DNA of 64,000 nt, taken from assembly GCF_030433645.1 (NCBI RefSeq), contig NZ_JAROCG010000001.1, positions 2,170,001 to 2,234,000 of the forward strand, in the 5' to 3' direction. The number at the start of each line of letters is the position of its first letter. The stretch's first letter is position 1. This DNA is from Arthrobacter burdickii (lineage in GTDB: Bacteria > Actinomycetota > Actinomycetes > Actinomycetales > Micrococcaceae). Below are positions 1 to 8,614 of the stretch, piece after piece. The notes beneath the pieces were generated by a model. That model saw nothing but the letters and a program-made list of their open reading frames with translations. It ran no database searches and had not been told where the DNA came from. Position numbers and translations under genes: made by a program.

Positions 1-219
1 GCGGCCATCGCCGATATCGTCGCCGATCCCGAGTGGGGGCGCGAACTCGGCGACAACGGCTACCGCCGCGTCAAGGCCCGCTACTCCTGGAGCCGCATCG
101 CGGCCGACACCGAGAAGGCCTACCAGACGGCACTGGGCGCGGTAGCGCCCGCACAACCGGCAACAGCGCGGCGCAGTGCCGCGCGTCGACTCGAAAGCAC
201 GGGAGGCAGGGCACTGTGA
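1..219 (+). CDS. Glycosyltransferase (GT4-type), C-terminal fragment
   Basis: An open frame runs in from the left edge and stops at 217-219, giving the last 72 residues of a protein whose start lies outside the window. The segment ending in ARYSWSRIAADTEKAY is the typical C-terminal helix of GT4/GT1 glycosyltransferases, which transfer a nucleotide-sugar moiety to an acceptor. The next gene starts at GTG 216, overlapping the stop by 4 bases, so the two are very likely cotranscribed. The catalytic domain cannot be seen, so donor and acceptor are unknown; the heptose-type enzymes downstream suggest work on an exported glycan. Confidence 0.6.
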   Translation, partial: AAIADIVADPEWGRELGDNGYRRVKARYSWSRIAADTEKAYQTALGAVAPAQPATARRSAARRLESTGGRAL

Positions 220-929
220 CCACGCATTTCTCCGACGTATTCCCGGATACGCGCACCGCGGCACCGACCGCCCCGACAATCGCACCGACAGCTACGGCCC
301 TCGATCCGGGCAGCCCGGACGTCAGGGCCGACCAGGTGCGGGCCGACTCGCACCGGATCGTCCTGGAACACCTGCACGCTGTCGCACCGGCGGTGGAGTC
401 CCTCCTCGGCAGCACCGCCACCCTGGCGGCCTGGGGCGTGGAGATGGCGGACCGCCTCCTGGCCGGCCAGCGCCTCCTCGCAGCGGGCAACGGTGGCTCG
501 GCCGCCGAGGCGCAGCACCTGACCGCCGAGCTCGTGGGCAGGTTCGACGGAGAACGCGAGCCGTTCTCCGCGATCTCGCTCCACGCGGAGAGCTCCGCGG
601 TGACGGCGATCGCCAACGACTACGGCTTCGACCGGATGTTCGCCCGCCAGGTGAGCGCCCACGGCCGTCCGGGGGACATCCTGATGCTCCTGAGCACGAG
701 CGGCAAGAGCCCCAACCTGCTCCATGCGGTGGAGGCCGCGCGTGCGGCCGGTATCACCACCTGGGCGCTCACCGGTGTGGGCCCCAATCCGCTGACCGAG
801 TGCGTGGACGACTACGTGGCGGTCGACGCGACGTCCGCCAATGCCCAGGAGGGCCATCTGATAGCCCTCCATGCCATCTGCCGTGCCTTCGACGCAGAGG
901 TGCGCCGCCGGCGGGAGGAGCAGCGATGA
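216..929 (+). CDS. gmhA: Phosphoheptose isomerase (GmhA-like SIS protein)
   Basis: The predicted protein has 237 residues and starts at a GTG that overlaps the upstream stop by 4 bases. It is a SIS-domain sugar isomerase of the GmhA type, which converts sedoheptulose 7-phosphate to D-glycero-D-manno-heptose 7-phosphate. The GmhA signature GNGGSAAEAQH is at residues 91-101, followed by AELVGRF, a LSTSGKSPN phosphate-binding loop and a C-terminal EGHLIALHAICRAF segment that carries the usual catalytic His. About 40 extra Thr/Ala/Pro-rich residues precede the domain compared with the roughly 190-residue E. coli enzyme. The stop overlaps the start of the first HldE-like gene (ATGA at 926-929), supporting a shared pathway. 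DiaA-like SIS proteins are the alternative, but the neighbours favour GmhA. Confidence 0.85.
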   Translation: MTTHFSDVFPDTRTAAPTAPTIAPTATALDPGSPDVRADQVRADSHRIVLEHLHAVAPAVESLLGSTATLAAWGVEMADRLLAGQRLLAAGNGGSAAEAQHLTAELVGRFDGEREPFSAISLHAESSAVTAIANDYGFDRMFARQVSAHGRPGDILMLLSTSGKSPNLLHAVEAARAAGITTWALTGVGPNPLTECVDDYVAVDATSANAQEGHLIALHAICRAFDAEVRRRREEQR

Positions 930-2293
930 GGATCGTGGTGGTCGGAGACGTACTGCTCGACACGGACCTGTCCGGTGATGCCGGGCGGCTCTCGCCCGAC
1001 GCCCCCGTGCCCGTGGTCGACGTCGATGCGATCCAGCGGCGGGCGGGGGGAGCAGGCCTCGTGGCCCGCATGCTGCAGGCCGACGGGCACGACGCCGTCC
1101 TGGTCACCGTCCTCGGTGAGGACGACGCCGCCGGGCTGCTGCGCACCGAACTCGACGGGATCACCGTCGTCGCCGGCCCCTCGGGAGCACCCACGCCCGT
1201 GAAGACCCGCGTGCGCGCCTCGGGGCAGCCCGTGGTGCGCTTCGACGAGGGGTGCGCGACGCCGCCCGTCCCGGGCTGCACCGGGACCATGCTCGCGGCC
1301 CTCGAGGGAGCCGACGCGATCATCGCGGCCGACTACGGCCGTGGTCTGCTTGCGAATGACGACCTGCGCGCCCGCCTCGAGGCGCTCTCCGCCTCGATCC
1401 CTGTGGTCTGGGACCCCCATCCCGCCGGAGCGCAGCCCGTCCCGGGTGTCGCTGCCGTGACCCCGAACATCGGCGAGGCCCTCCGTTTCGCCGACGTCCA
1501 GGGGTCGGGGACGCAGGCGGCCGCCGCGGCTGCGGAGGTGCTGATCGCCGCCTGGCGGAGCAAGGCCGTCCTCGTCACGATGGGGGAGCACGGAGCGCTC
1601 GTCGCCGCAGCCGGCCTCCTGCCCCAGGTGGTGCCGGCGCCCCGCGTGAGCGCCTCGGACCCCTGCGGGGCCGGTGACCGCTTCGCCTCCGCGCTCGCCG
1701 TCGGGCTGGCGCAGGGAGCCCCGATCGACGCCGCCGCGCAGCAGGCGACGGAAGCCGCCGCGCACTTCCTGGCGTCCGGAGGCGTGGGCGCCATGGGCAG
1801 AAGCCGCGAGGAGACGCCCGAGCAGTTGCCCGTCGACGGCCTCGACGCCCTCAACGTCGTCCGCCGGACACGGGAATCAGGCGGGACGGTGGTGGCGACC
1901 GGCGGGTGCTTCGACCTCCTGCACGCGGGCCACGCCCGCACGCTCGCTGCCGCCCGGCGCCTCGGCGACTGCCTCATCGTGTGCCTCAACTCCGACGAGT
2001 CGGTGCGCGGGCTGAAGGGCGAGGACCGCCCGATCATCCGGCAGGAGGACCGCGCCGAGCTGCTGTCCGCCCTCGAATGCGTCGACGCGGTGCTCATCTT
2101 CAGCGAGTCCACCCCCGAGAACGCCATCTCGCGCCTGCAGCCCGACATCTGGGTCAAGGGCGGCGACTACGCCGCCGAGGACCTCCCCGAGGCCGCCCTC
2201 GTCAGCAGCTGGGGCGGCAGGACGGTCACCGTCCCCTACATTCCGGCCCGCTCCACCACGAAACTTGCAGCCGCGCTCGCCCGCGTCGGCTGA
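926..2293 (+). CDS. HldE-like bifunctional heptose kinase/nucleotidyltransferase, copy 1 (diverged kinase)
   Basis: This is a 455-residue fusion of an N-terminal PfkB/ribokinase domain and a C-terminal cytidylyltransferase-like domain, the architecture of HldE (RfaE), which phosphorylates heptose 7-phosphate at O1 and later activates heptose 1-phosphate with ATP. The kinase catalytic loop reads GAGDRF around residues 248-253 instead of the usual GAGDTF, and the N-terminal sugar-binding stretch reads GGAGLVA rather than GGAANxAxN. The transferase half looks intact, with GCFDLLHAGH near residues 327-336 and WVKGGDY further on. The ATGA overlap with gmhA places it in the same operon. The kinase half may have a changed sugar preference or be weakly active; that is inference. 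A second, more canonical copy lies at 5896. Confidence 0.8.
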   Translation: MRIVVVGDVLLDTDLSGDAGRLSPDAPVPVVDVDAIQRRAGGAGLVARMLQADGHDAVLVTVLGEDDAAGLLRTELDGITVVAGPSGAPTPVKTRVRASGQPVVRFDEGCATPPVPGCTGTMLAALEGADAIIAADYGRGLLANDDLRARLEALSASIPVVWDPHPAGAQPVPGVAAVTPNIGEALRFADVQGSGTQAAAAAAEVLIAAWRSKAVLVTMGEHGALVAAAGLLPQVVPAPRVSASDPCGAGDRFASALAVGLAQGAPIDAAAQQATEAAAHFLASGGVGAMGRSREETPEQLPVDGLDALNVVRRTRESGGTVVATGGCFDLLHAGHARTLAAARRLGDCLIVCLNSDESVRGLKGEDRPIIRQEDRAELLSALECVDAVLIFSESTPENAISRLQPDIWVKGGDYAAEDLPEAALVSSWGGRTVTVPYIPARSTTKLAAALARVG

Positions 2294-2354
2294 CGGGCTG
2301 CAGACCCGCGCCCGGTCCATGTCGTCGGCCGGCGCACGCAACGAAAGGAACAGC

Positions 2355-3104
2355 ATGACTGAGAATGCATCAACCACCGCAGGAACTGCCGCCGGAACTC
2401 CCTCGACAGGCACGGGCTTCAACCCCGGACGCGTCCTGGTGACCGGCGGAGGCTCGGGCCTCGGCGCGGCCATCGTGCAGGGCGTCATCGCCGCGGGAGG
2501 CACCCCCGTGGTGCTCGACCGCGACATCAGCCGCGTGACGGGCGTCAAGGCCTTCGAGGTCGACGTCGCGGACCGCGAGGCCGTCGAGGCGGCCGTCCGG
2601 GAGGCCGCGGAGATGATGGACGGCCTGGACGCCGTCGTCACCGCGGCCGGCATCGACCGGTGCGGCGCCCTGGACACGGTGCCCGCCGACCAGTGGGAGA
2701 AGGTGATCGGAGTGAACCTGCTGGGTACCGCCTCGACCGCCCGCGCAGCCCTGCCGTACCTCAAGAAGACCCACGGCCGCGTGGTCACGATCGCCTCGAC
2801 GCTGGGCATCAAGGCCGTCGGCGACGCGACGGCCTACTGCGCCTCCAAGTTCGGCGTCATGGGGTTCTCCCAGGCACTGGCCGCGGAGACCGCCGGCCAG
2901 ATCGGCGTCACGACGATCATCCCCGGCGGCATGAAGACCCGCTTCTTCGACGACCGCGACGAGCAGTACAAGCCGCAGGACGATTCACGGCTGAACGACC
3001 CGGAGCGCGTCGCCGAGGCGATCCTGTTCGCGCTCTCGCAGCCCAAGAGCTGCGAGATCCGTGAGATGGTCATCGCCCACGCAGAAGAAGGCTCGTGGCC
3101 CTGA
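2355..3104 (+). CDS. Short-chain dehydrogenase/reductase (SDR)
   Basis: The protein has 249 residues. The start at 2355 was chosen because GAAAGGAA-like sequence lies just upstream, although the frame is open further left. It is a classical SDR oxidoreductase using NAD(P)H: the Rossmann motif TGGGSGLG is at residues 30-37 and the catalytic YCASK at 161-165. The first 20 or so residues are Thr/Gly-rich and look disordered. It follows the HldE-like gene by 61 bp in the same direction, so a role in modifying a sugar intermediate is plausible. It is a short, classical SDR and not the extended HldD epimerase type, so it should not be called ADP-heptose epimerase. Its 3' end overlaps the convergent GT9 gene by 35 bp. 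Confidence 0.8.
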   Translation: MTENASTTAGTAAGTPSTGTGFNPGRVLVTGGGSGLGAAIVQGVIAAGGTPVVLDRDISRVTGVKAFEVDVADREAVEAAVREAAEMMDGLDAVVTAAGIDRCGALDTVPADQWEKVIGVNLLGTASTARAALPYLKKTHGRVVTIASTLGIKAVGDATAYCASKFGVMGFSQALAAETAGQIGVTTIIPGGMKTRFFDDRDEQYKPQDDSRLNDPERVAEAILFALSQPKSCEIREMVIAHAEEGSWP

Positions 3105-4224
3105 GTTCCGCCACGTCCGCGTAGACGGCGTCGGGCTGGACGGTCGCAACGAACGAGTCATCGTGCTCGCAGCGTTCGGCCGTCCAGCCCACCTGCGTGA
3201 CGTCCACCCCGCACACGGGGCACGAGGACACCCAGGAGAAATGCACGCGGTGGAGCGATCGTCCCATCGCCCCCGCGTTGATCACATTGCCGATCCAGTA
3301 GACGCCCACGGTCGGCGTGCCGACCGCCTGGGCCAGGTGCCGCGGCCCGCTGTCATTGCCGACCATGACCGCGCTGCGGTCGAGCACCCCGGCCAGCTCG
3401 CCCAGCGTCAGCCGTCCGGCGAGCGAGCGGACGTTCGCCGTCGGGTCGCGGTCGAGCGCCAGGCGCACGATCTCCTCCGCCGTCGGGACATCCGTGGCAT
3501 CCCCGACCACCAGCACCTCGCAGCCATCGGCCGCCGCCCTCACGGCGACGTCCGCGAAGGACGACGACGGCCACCTCCGGCGCGGGTCCGTGGCTCCGGG
3601 ATGCAGCGCTATCACCGCACCGCCGCCCGTCAGCCCGGCCGCGCTCTCGGACTCCTCCGGCAGGACCTGGACCCGCGGCTCCAGGTCGACGGGTGTCGCG
3701 CCGGCCAGGCCCACCACCTCGAGGGCGCGGAACACCTCGTGCTGGTAGTACACGTAGGGAATGGTCCGTTCGAGTCCGGCGGCGTCGGGCGTGCGTGTCC
3801 CGATCGTGTGCCGGGCTTCCAGGCGCAGCAGGAAGGGATTCGAATTGCGCCCGCCGCCGTGGAGCTGGACGGCGAGATCGAAGGACCCGCGGATCCCGTC
3901 GAAGAACCGGTCGACGGCACCGGGGTCCTCGTCTCCCGGCCGCACGCCGGGAGAGAACGGGAGCTCCAGGACGGCGGACACGGGCCCCGGCCTGCCCTCG
4001 AGCAGGGCGGCGTGGCCGGGCATGCCGAGGAGCGTGATCTCGGCGTCCGGGTACCGGTCCTTGAGGGCCGCGATGGCCGGCATCGCGAACATGAGGTCGC
4101 CGAGTCCGCCTCCACGCAGGACGGCGATCCGCCGGATGTCCGCGAACGGGGCGAGCACGGGCCCGACGGATCGCGCCGTGTCCTGCCGCCCGCCGAAGTC
4201 CGCCGTCGTGTCCTGCTGTGTCAC
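3070..4224 (-). CDS. Glycosyltransferase family 9 (heptosyltransferase-like)
   Basis: A 384-residue protein of the ADP-heptose:LPS heptosyltransferase family (GT9). The N-terminal half carries LRGGGLGDLMFAMPAIAAL, the typical nucleotide-sugar enzyme opening; the C-terminal half has HPGATDPRRRWP and VGNDSGPRHLAQAVGTPTV, the donor-binding signature of the family. The start is placed at GTG 4224 because the family motif begins about 30 residues later and a GGGGAT stretch lies just upstream; an open frame extends 43 codons further but reads as low-complexity. The gene is convergent with the SDR and its last 35 bp lie inside the SDR 3' end. In an LPS-free Gram-positive the acceptor must be something else, such as a cell-wall glycan or glycolipid; that is inference. 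Confidence 0.85.
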   Translation of the reverse strand: MTQQDTTADFGGRQDTARSVGPVLAPFADIRRIAVLRGGGLGDLMFAMPAIAALKDRYPDAEITLLGMPGHAALLEGRPGPVSAVLELPFSPGVRPGDEDPGAVDRFFDGIRGSFDLAVQLHGGGRNSNPFLLRLEARHTIGTRTPDAAGLERTIPYVYYQHEVFRALEVVGLAGATPVDLEPRVQVLPEESESAAGLTGGGAVIALHPGATDPRRRWPSSSFADVAVRAAADGCEVLVVGDATDVPTAEEIVRLALDRDPTANVRSLAGRLTLGELAGVLDRSAVMVGNDSGPRHLAQAVGTPTVGVYWIGNVINAGAMGRSLHRVHFSWVSSCPVCGVDVTQVGWTAERCEHDDSFVATVQPDAVYADVAELRATSLLLRGR

Positions 4225-4486
4225 GTGTATCCCCGTTCCTGTGCCTGCTCGCCTGATGTGCCTGGTGTGCTCCTCCACCTCTACACAGGGCTGCTGCTGC
4301 TGTCCATGCCTTGTCCGGGAGCGGTGAAGCAGCCGCCCCTCCTCCTGCCACATTATGCTAAGCGTGCTGATGGATGCGGGTGCAGAAATCGGCCGGTGGC
4401 GTGTGTGAACGCACGGTAGGTGGGTACGGGACCACTAGCCGTGCGGTGGAACCATGCCGCGGCGGTACACGACATCAAGGAGAGCA

Positions 4487-5896
4487 ATGTCCATCAACTC
4501 CCAGGCACACTCCCCGCTTGATGTGCAGGAGGACGAGTCGATCACCATCTCCGATCCCCGGGACGGCAGCGAGGTCGGGACCCTTCCCAGCGCTGCCCGC
4601 GAACAGGTGGCACTGGCGGTCTCACTGGCACGGACGGTGCAGCCCGAGTGGGCGGCCACGAGCCCCGCAGACCGGGGCGCCGCGCTCCGGCGGGCCGCAG
4701 GTGCGCTCCGCGCCGGCGCCCGTGAACTCGCCGAACTCAACACGCGGGAGACCGGCAAGCCCCTCGAGGATGCGCTCGGCGGCATCGAAGCCGGGATCTC
4801 CACGCTGGAGCAGTACGCGGAACTCGGCCCCGTCCACCGTGGGCTCAGCCTGCGGGGAGCCGTCACCGCCACCGACTACACCGTGGCCGAGCCGCGGGGA
4901 GTCGCCGTGCTCCTGACCCCCTGGAACGACCCGGTGGCCGTCGCCGCCGGACTCATCGGTGCAGCCCTCGTCACGGGCAACACCGTCATCCACAAGCCGA
5001 GCGAACGGTGCCCGCACGTGGGCGAACTGCTCGGACGACTGCTGCAGCCGGCCTTCCCGGACGGTGTCCTCACCACACTCACCGGTGGCGCCGGGGTGGG
5101 CCAGATGCTCACGATGCAGACCGGCGTCGATGTCTTCGCCCACGTCGGTTCGAGCGCCACCGGGGCCCGGATCGCACGCGCGGCGTCCCTCACCGGCGCG
5201 CACGTAATCCGCGAGAACGGCGGGAACGACCCCCTGATCATCGACGCCGACGTCGACCCCGTGTGGGCAGCGGGCCAGGCGGCCCTCGGTGCCTTCGCCA
5301 ACGCGGGCCAGATCTGCACGTCGGTGGAGCGTATCTACGTCCACCGGGCCATCGCCGAACCGTTCCTGGCCGCTCTCACCGAGGAGGCACGCAGCCGGAA
5401 CGCGAGCGGGACGTTCCCCCCGCTGGTGGATCGCCGCATGCGGGACGCCGTCGATGCCCAGGTCCGCGAAGCCGTCCAGCTCGGCGCCGACCCTCTCGAG
5501 GGCGGCAGCGTGCCCGAGGGCCCCGGCGCCCGTTACCCGGCCACGGTCCTGGCGGGCTGCACGGAGGCCATGACGGTCATGACGGAGGAGACCTTCGGGC
5601 CCATCGCGCCCGTGACCGTGGTCGACAGCTTCGACGACGGCCTCCGCCTCGCTGCCGCCGGCCCCTACGGCCTGGCCGCGTCCGTACTCACCGGCAGCAT
5701 CGCGCACGCCCAGCGTGCCATCGCCGGATTGGCCGTCGGCACCGTCAAGGTGAACGCGGTCTTCGGCGGCGCGCCGGGCGGTTCTGCCCAGCCCCGCGGC
5801 ATCAGCGGGGCCGGCTTCGGCTACGGACCCGAACTGCTCGACGAGTTCGCCCTGGTGAAGGTCGTCCACATCAGCGCACCGCCGGAGGGTGCCTGA
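4487..5896 (+). CDS. Aldehyde dehydrogenase family protein
   Basis: The protein has 469 residues; the ATG at 4487 has an AAGGAGA Shine-Dalgarno six bases upstream, so an earlier ATG at 4454 is less likely. It is an NAD(P)-dependent aldehyde dehydrogenase: the catalytic Cys lies in NAGQICTS (about residue 277), the general-base Glu in RENGGND (about 243), and LTPWNDPVAVA forms the cofactor-binding region. It resembles the succinate-semialdehyde or benzaldehyde-type branch, but substrate cannot be set from sequence. The stop overlaps the start of the second HldE-like gene by one base (TGATG), so it is translationally coupled to sugar-activation genes and may oxidise or reduce a sugar-derived aldehyde. 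It is divergent from the GT9 gene across 262 bp. Confidence 0.85.
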   Translation: MSINSQAHSPLDVQEDESITISDPRDGSEVGTLPSAAREQVALAVSLARTVQPEWAATSPADRGAALRRAAGALRAGARELAELNTRETGKPLEDALGGIEAGISTLEQYAELGPVHRGLSLRGAVTATDYTVAEPRGVAVLLTPWNDPVAVAAGLIGAALVTGNTVIHKPSERCPHVGELLGRLLQPAFPDGVLTTLTGGAGVGQMLTMQTGVDVFAHVGSSATGARIARAASLTGAHVIRENGGNDPLIIDADVDPVWAAGQAALGAFANAGQICTSVERIYVHRAIAEPFLAALTEEARSRNASGTFPPLVDRRMRDAVDAQVREAVQLGADPLEGGSVPEGPGARYPATVLAGCTEAMTVMTEETFGPIAPVTVVDSFDDGLRLAAAGPYGLAASVLTGSIAHAQRAIAGLAVGTVKVNAVFGGAPGGSAQPRGISGAGFGYGPELLDEFALVKVVHISAPPEGA

Positions 5897-7446
5897 TGGA
5901 CGACGCACTGCAGGACTGCGCCGGGAACACGACGCCGGACGACGCGGGGGACCTCTCCGAGGTCCGCGGGCTCGCGGCCTGGGTCCCGGCGGCCATCGCC
6001 GACCGCGCACCCCGCATCACGGTGGTGGGCGATGCCATGCTCGACGGATGGTGGAGCGGGACGATCGAGCGCTTCTGCCGTGAGGCTCCGGCGCCCGTCG
6101 TCGACATCACCCGGCGCGACTACGCCGCCGGCGGTGCGGCGAACACGGCCATGAACCTCGCCGCCCTCGGCGCGCGGGTGCGGATGTGCGGACTCATCGG
6201 GACGGACGACGCCGGTCGCCGCCTGCACGCGATCCTCGAGGACGCGGGGGTGGACACGACGGACCTCGTGCAGGACGACCGCGTGGGCACCACCACGAAG
6301 TACCGGATCCTCGGCGGGGACCAGGTCATGCTCCGGCTCGACGACACGCACGACCAGCTACCCCCGGAGGCCGTCACCGCGCTCGCCGCCCGGATCCCGC
6401 GTGCCGTCGCGGGCGCCGACGCCGTCGTCGTCTGCGACTACGGCTCGGGTGCCCTCGGGGACGAGGTCCGGTCCGCCCTCGGGCGCGCCTCGGCGATCGG
6501 CCCGGAGACGCTCGTCGTCGTCGACGCCCACGACACCGCGGCCTGGTCCGTGCTGGGACCCGACATCGTCACCCCCAACGCGCAGGAGGCCGCCCAGGTC
6601 CTCGCGATGCGGCTCGACCCGCGGTCGGACCGCGCCGCGACGGTGACCGAACGGCGGAGCGAGCTCCTCGCAGCCACGAACGCCGCCGCCGTCGTCGTGA
6701 CCCTCGACCGCGACGGCACCGTGCTGCTCGGCCAGGACGGCGAGGAACACCGCACGTGGGCCAAGCCCGCCACCGAGAAGCAGGCGTCCGGCGCGGGCGA
6801 CACCTTCGTCGCCAGCCTCACCGCCGCGCGCGCAGCGGGCCTGCCGCTCACGACGAGCCTCGACCTCGCCCAGGCGGCCGCCGACGTCGTCGTCCATCGG
6901 CCCGGCACCTCCGTCTGCACGACGGCGGACCTGACGGGCCACCTGCAGCAGTTCGCGGACACCGCGCTGTCGACGGCGGACCTGCTCCGGAAGGTGGAGG
7001 CCGACCGCGCGGCGGGACGCCGCATCGTCCTGACCAACGGCTGCTTCGACGTGCTGCACCGCGGCCACACCCGCTACCTCAACCAGGCGAAGCAGCTCGG
7101 CGACGTCCTCGTGGTGGCCCTGAACGACGACGACGGCGTGCGCAGGCTGAAGGGCCCCGACCGTCCCATCAATCCGATCGCGGACCGCGCGGGCGTCATC
7201 GCCTCGCTCAGTTGCGTCGACTACGTCACCGTCTTCGGCTCCGACACGCTCGTCCCGCTGATCGAACTGCTGAAGCCCGACGTGTATGCCAAGGGCGGTG
7301 ACTACACGGCGCAGATGCTCGAGGAGGCTCCCGCCGTCGAGGCCTGCGGCGGCCGGGTCAGCATCCTCGACTACGTCCCGGAACACTCGACCGCGGCGGT
7401 GGTGCGCCGGATCCGCTCGAGCCCGCTGGCAGGAGACCTGCCGTGA
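5896..7446 (+). CDS. hldE: HldE-like bifunctional heptose 7-phosphate kinase/heptose 1-phosphate adenylyltransferase, copy 2
   Basis: A 516-residue PfkB kinase plus cytidylyltransferase-like fusion. About 40 extra residues precede the kinase. The kinase half is canonical, with AGGAANTAMNLAALG for sugar binding and ASGAGDTF near residues 297-304 for catalysis; the transferase half has TNGCFDVLHRGH ending near residue 391 and YAKGGDY. By family it makes D-glycero-D-manno-heptose 1,7-bisphosphate and then nucleotide-activates the 1-phosphate. A separate GmhB phosphatase and an HldD epimerase would be needed for the full route and are not in the window. The start overlaps the aldehyde dehydrogenase stop by one base and the stop overlaps the GT2 start by four (GTGA), so the three form a tight operon. 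Confidence 0.85.
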   Translation: MDDALQDCAGNTTPDDAGDLSEVRGLAAWVPAAIADRAPRITVVGDAMLDGWWSGTIERFCREAPAPVVDITRRDYAAGGAANTAMNLAALGARVRMCGLIGTDDAGRRLHAILEDAGVDTTDLVQDDRVGTTTKYRILGGDQVMLRLDDTHDQLPPEAVTALAARIPRAVAGADAVVVCDYGSGALGDEVRSALGRASAIGPETLVVVDAHDTAAWSVLGPDIVTPNAQEAAQVLAMRLDPRSDRAATVTERRSELLAATNAAAVVVTLDRDGTVLLGQDGEEHRTWAKPATEKQASGAGDTFVASLTAARAAGLPLTTSLDLAQAAADVVVHRPGTSVCTTADLTGHLQQFADTALSTADLLRKVEADRAAGRRIVLTNGCFDVLHRGHTRYLNQAKQLGDVLVVALNDDDGVRRLKGPDRPINPIADRAGVIASLSCVDYVTVFGSDTLVPLIELLKPDVYAKGGDYTAQMLEEAPAVEACGGRVSILDYVPEHSTAAVVRRIRSSPLAGDLP

Positions 7447-8306
7447 CCCGCCGCTGGTCGGGGGAGTGGGCCCTGGACACGCCGGCGGACGAGCCCGCCG
7501 TCGATGTGCTGATCCCGTCCTTCGGCCGCCCCGCCGAACTCGCCGTGACGCTCTCCGGGCTCGCGGCCCAGGACGGCGTGCCGTTCCGGGTGATCGTGAG
7601 CGACCAGACCGAGGGGGAGGACGCGTCCTTCGAGCAGCCCGCCGTCCGCGCGATGGTGCGGGTCCTCGAAGCCCAGGGCCGCCCGGTGCGGCTCGAACGC
7701 CACCTGCCGCGCCGGGGGCTGGCGGAACACCGCAGTTACCTGCTGGACCTGGCGAGCGCCCCGCTCGTCCTGTTCCTCGACAACGACGTCTGGCTGGAAC
7801 CCGGTTCGCTGGACCGCATGACGAGGGCGATCCGGGCGGCCCGGTGCGGATTCATCGGATCCGCCGTCCAGGGCCTGTCCTACCTCGAGGACCGCAGGCC
7901 GCACGAGCGGGCGGAGCTCGCGCTGTGGCCGGACGACGAGGTGACGCCGGAGCGGATCCGCCCCGGGTCGGAGGGCTTCGCCCGCTGGCCGCTCCACAAC
8001 GCGGCGAACCTCGCCCATGCCGCCGCCGAACTGGCGATCCCGCCCGGGGGCTGGCGGCTGTACCGCGTGGCGTGGGTGGGCGGGTGCGTGCTGTTCGACC
8101 GCGAGGCCCTCGTGGAGTGCGGCGGGTTCGACTTCTGGGACAAGCTCCCGCCCGAGCACGCCGGCGAGGACGTCGCCGCCCAGTGGCGCGTCATGGAACG
8201 CCACGGCGGGGCGGGCATCATCCCCTCCGGAGCCGTACACCTCGAGGCGCCCACCACGGTGGTCGACCGCGCGATAGACGCTGCCCACGTGATCCTGGGC
8301 CAGTGA
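7443..8306 (+). CDS. Glycosyltransferase family 2 protein
   Basis: A 287-residue GT-A fold enzyme. It opens with VDVLIPSFGRPAELAVTLSG, the usual GT2 nucleotide-binding strand, and has the metal-binding acidic motif in LFLDNDVW and an acceptor/catalytic region around GGFDFWDKL and HAGEDVAAQW. No membrane segments are seen, so it acts on the cytoplasmic side. GTG at 7443 overlaps the previous stop by four bases. Sitting directly after the HldE-like gene, it is a candidate for transferring the activated sugar. Donor and linkage cannot be read from the sequence. Confidence 0.8.
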   Translation: MTRRWSGEWALDTPADEPAVDVLIPSFGRPAELAVTLSGLAAQDGVPFRVIVSDQTEGEDASFEQPAVRAMVRVLEAQGRPVRLERHLPRRGLAEHRSYLLDLASAPLVLFLDNDVWLEPGSLDRMTRAIRAARCGFIGSAVQGLSYLEDRRPHERAELALWPDDEVTPERIRPGSEGFARWPLHNAANLAHAAAELAIPPGGWRLYRVAWVGGCVLFDREALVECGGFDFWDKLPPEHAGEDVAAQWRVMERHGGAGIIPSGAVHLEAPTTVVDRAIDAAHVILGQ

Positions 8307-8359
8307 CGGTGCCCGTATCCGGAGCACCGTGGAAGAGAACCGACACGAAGGAGCACCTC

Positions 8360-8548
8360 ATGGCAGATCCGAGTCCGATCGACATCCAGAAAGCACTGGG
8401 CGGCATGAACTACCCGGCCTCCAAGGAGGACCTCGTCAAGCACGCCCAGGACAAGGGCGCTGACGACACCGTCCTCGAGACGCTCAACAACCTTCCCGAC
8501 CGCGAGTTCGACTCGCCGACGGATGTGAACAAGGAAGCGTCGAAGTAG
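8360..8548 (+). CDS. Small DUF2795 protein
   Basis: A 62-residue soluble acidic protein with GAAGGAG Shine-Dalgarno seven bases before the ATG. The sequence PIDIQKALGGMNYPASKEDL and the later DTVLETLNNLPDREF match the DUF2795 family, short proteins of unknown function common in actinobacteria. It lies 53 bp after the GT2 gene and is followed by a strong GC-rich hairpin, so it probably ends that transcript or is expressed alone. No function is claimed. Confidence 0.75.
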   Translation: MADPSPIDIQKALGGMNYPASKEDLVKHAQDKGADDTVLETLNNLPDREFDSPTDVNKEASK

Positions 8549-8554
8549 CAGGGT

Positions 8555-8592
8555 GCGGGCGGCGGCGGGCGGTGGCACCCGCCGCCGCCCGC
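8555..8592 (+). terminator. GC-rich hairpin downstream of the DUF2795 gene
   Basis: A perfect 15-bp inverted repeat (8555-8569 and 8578-8592) with an 8-base loop starts 6 bases after the DUF2795 stop. There is no T tract, which is common for actinobacterial hairpin terminators. It may also influence expression of the cation efflux gene that starts 22 bases later. Confidence 0.5.
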
Positions 8593-8614
8593 GGAGGCAT
8601 TCCGGAAGGACGGC

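Noticed and set aside
2355-3104. HldD-type ADP-heptose epimerase
   Set aside because: Only 249 residues with the classical short-chain pattern (YCASK at 161-165); HldD is an extended SDR of about 310 residues.
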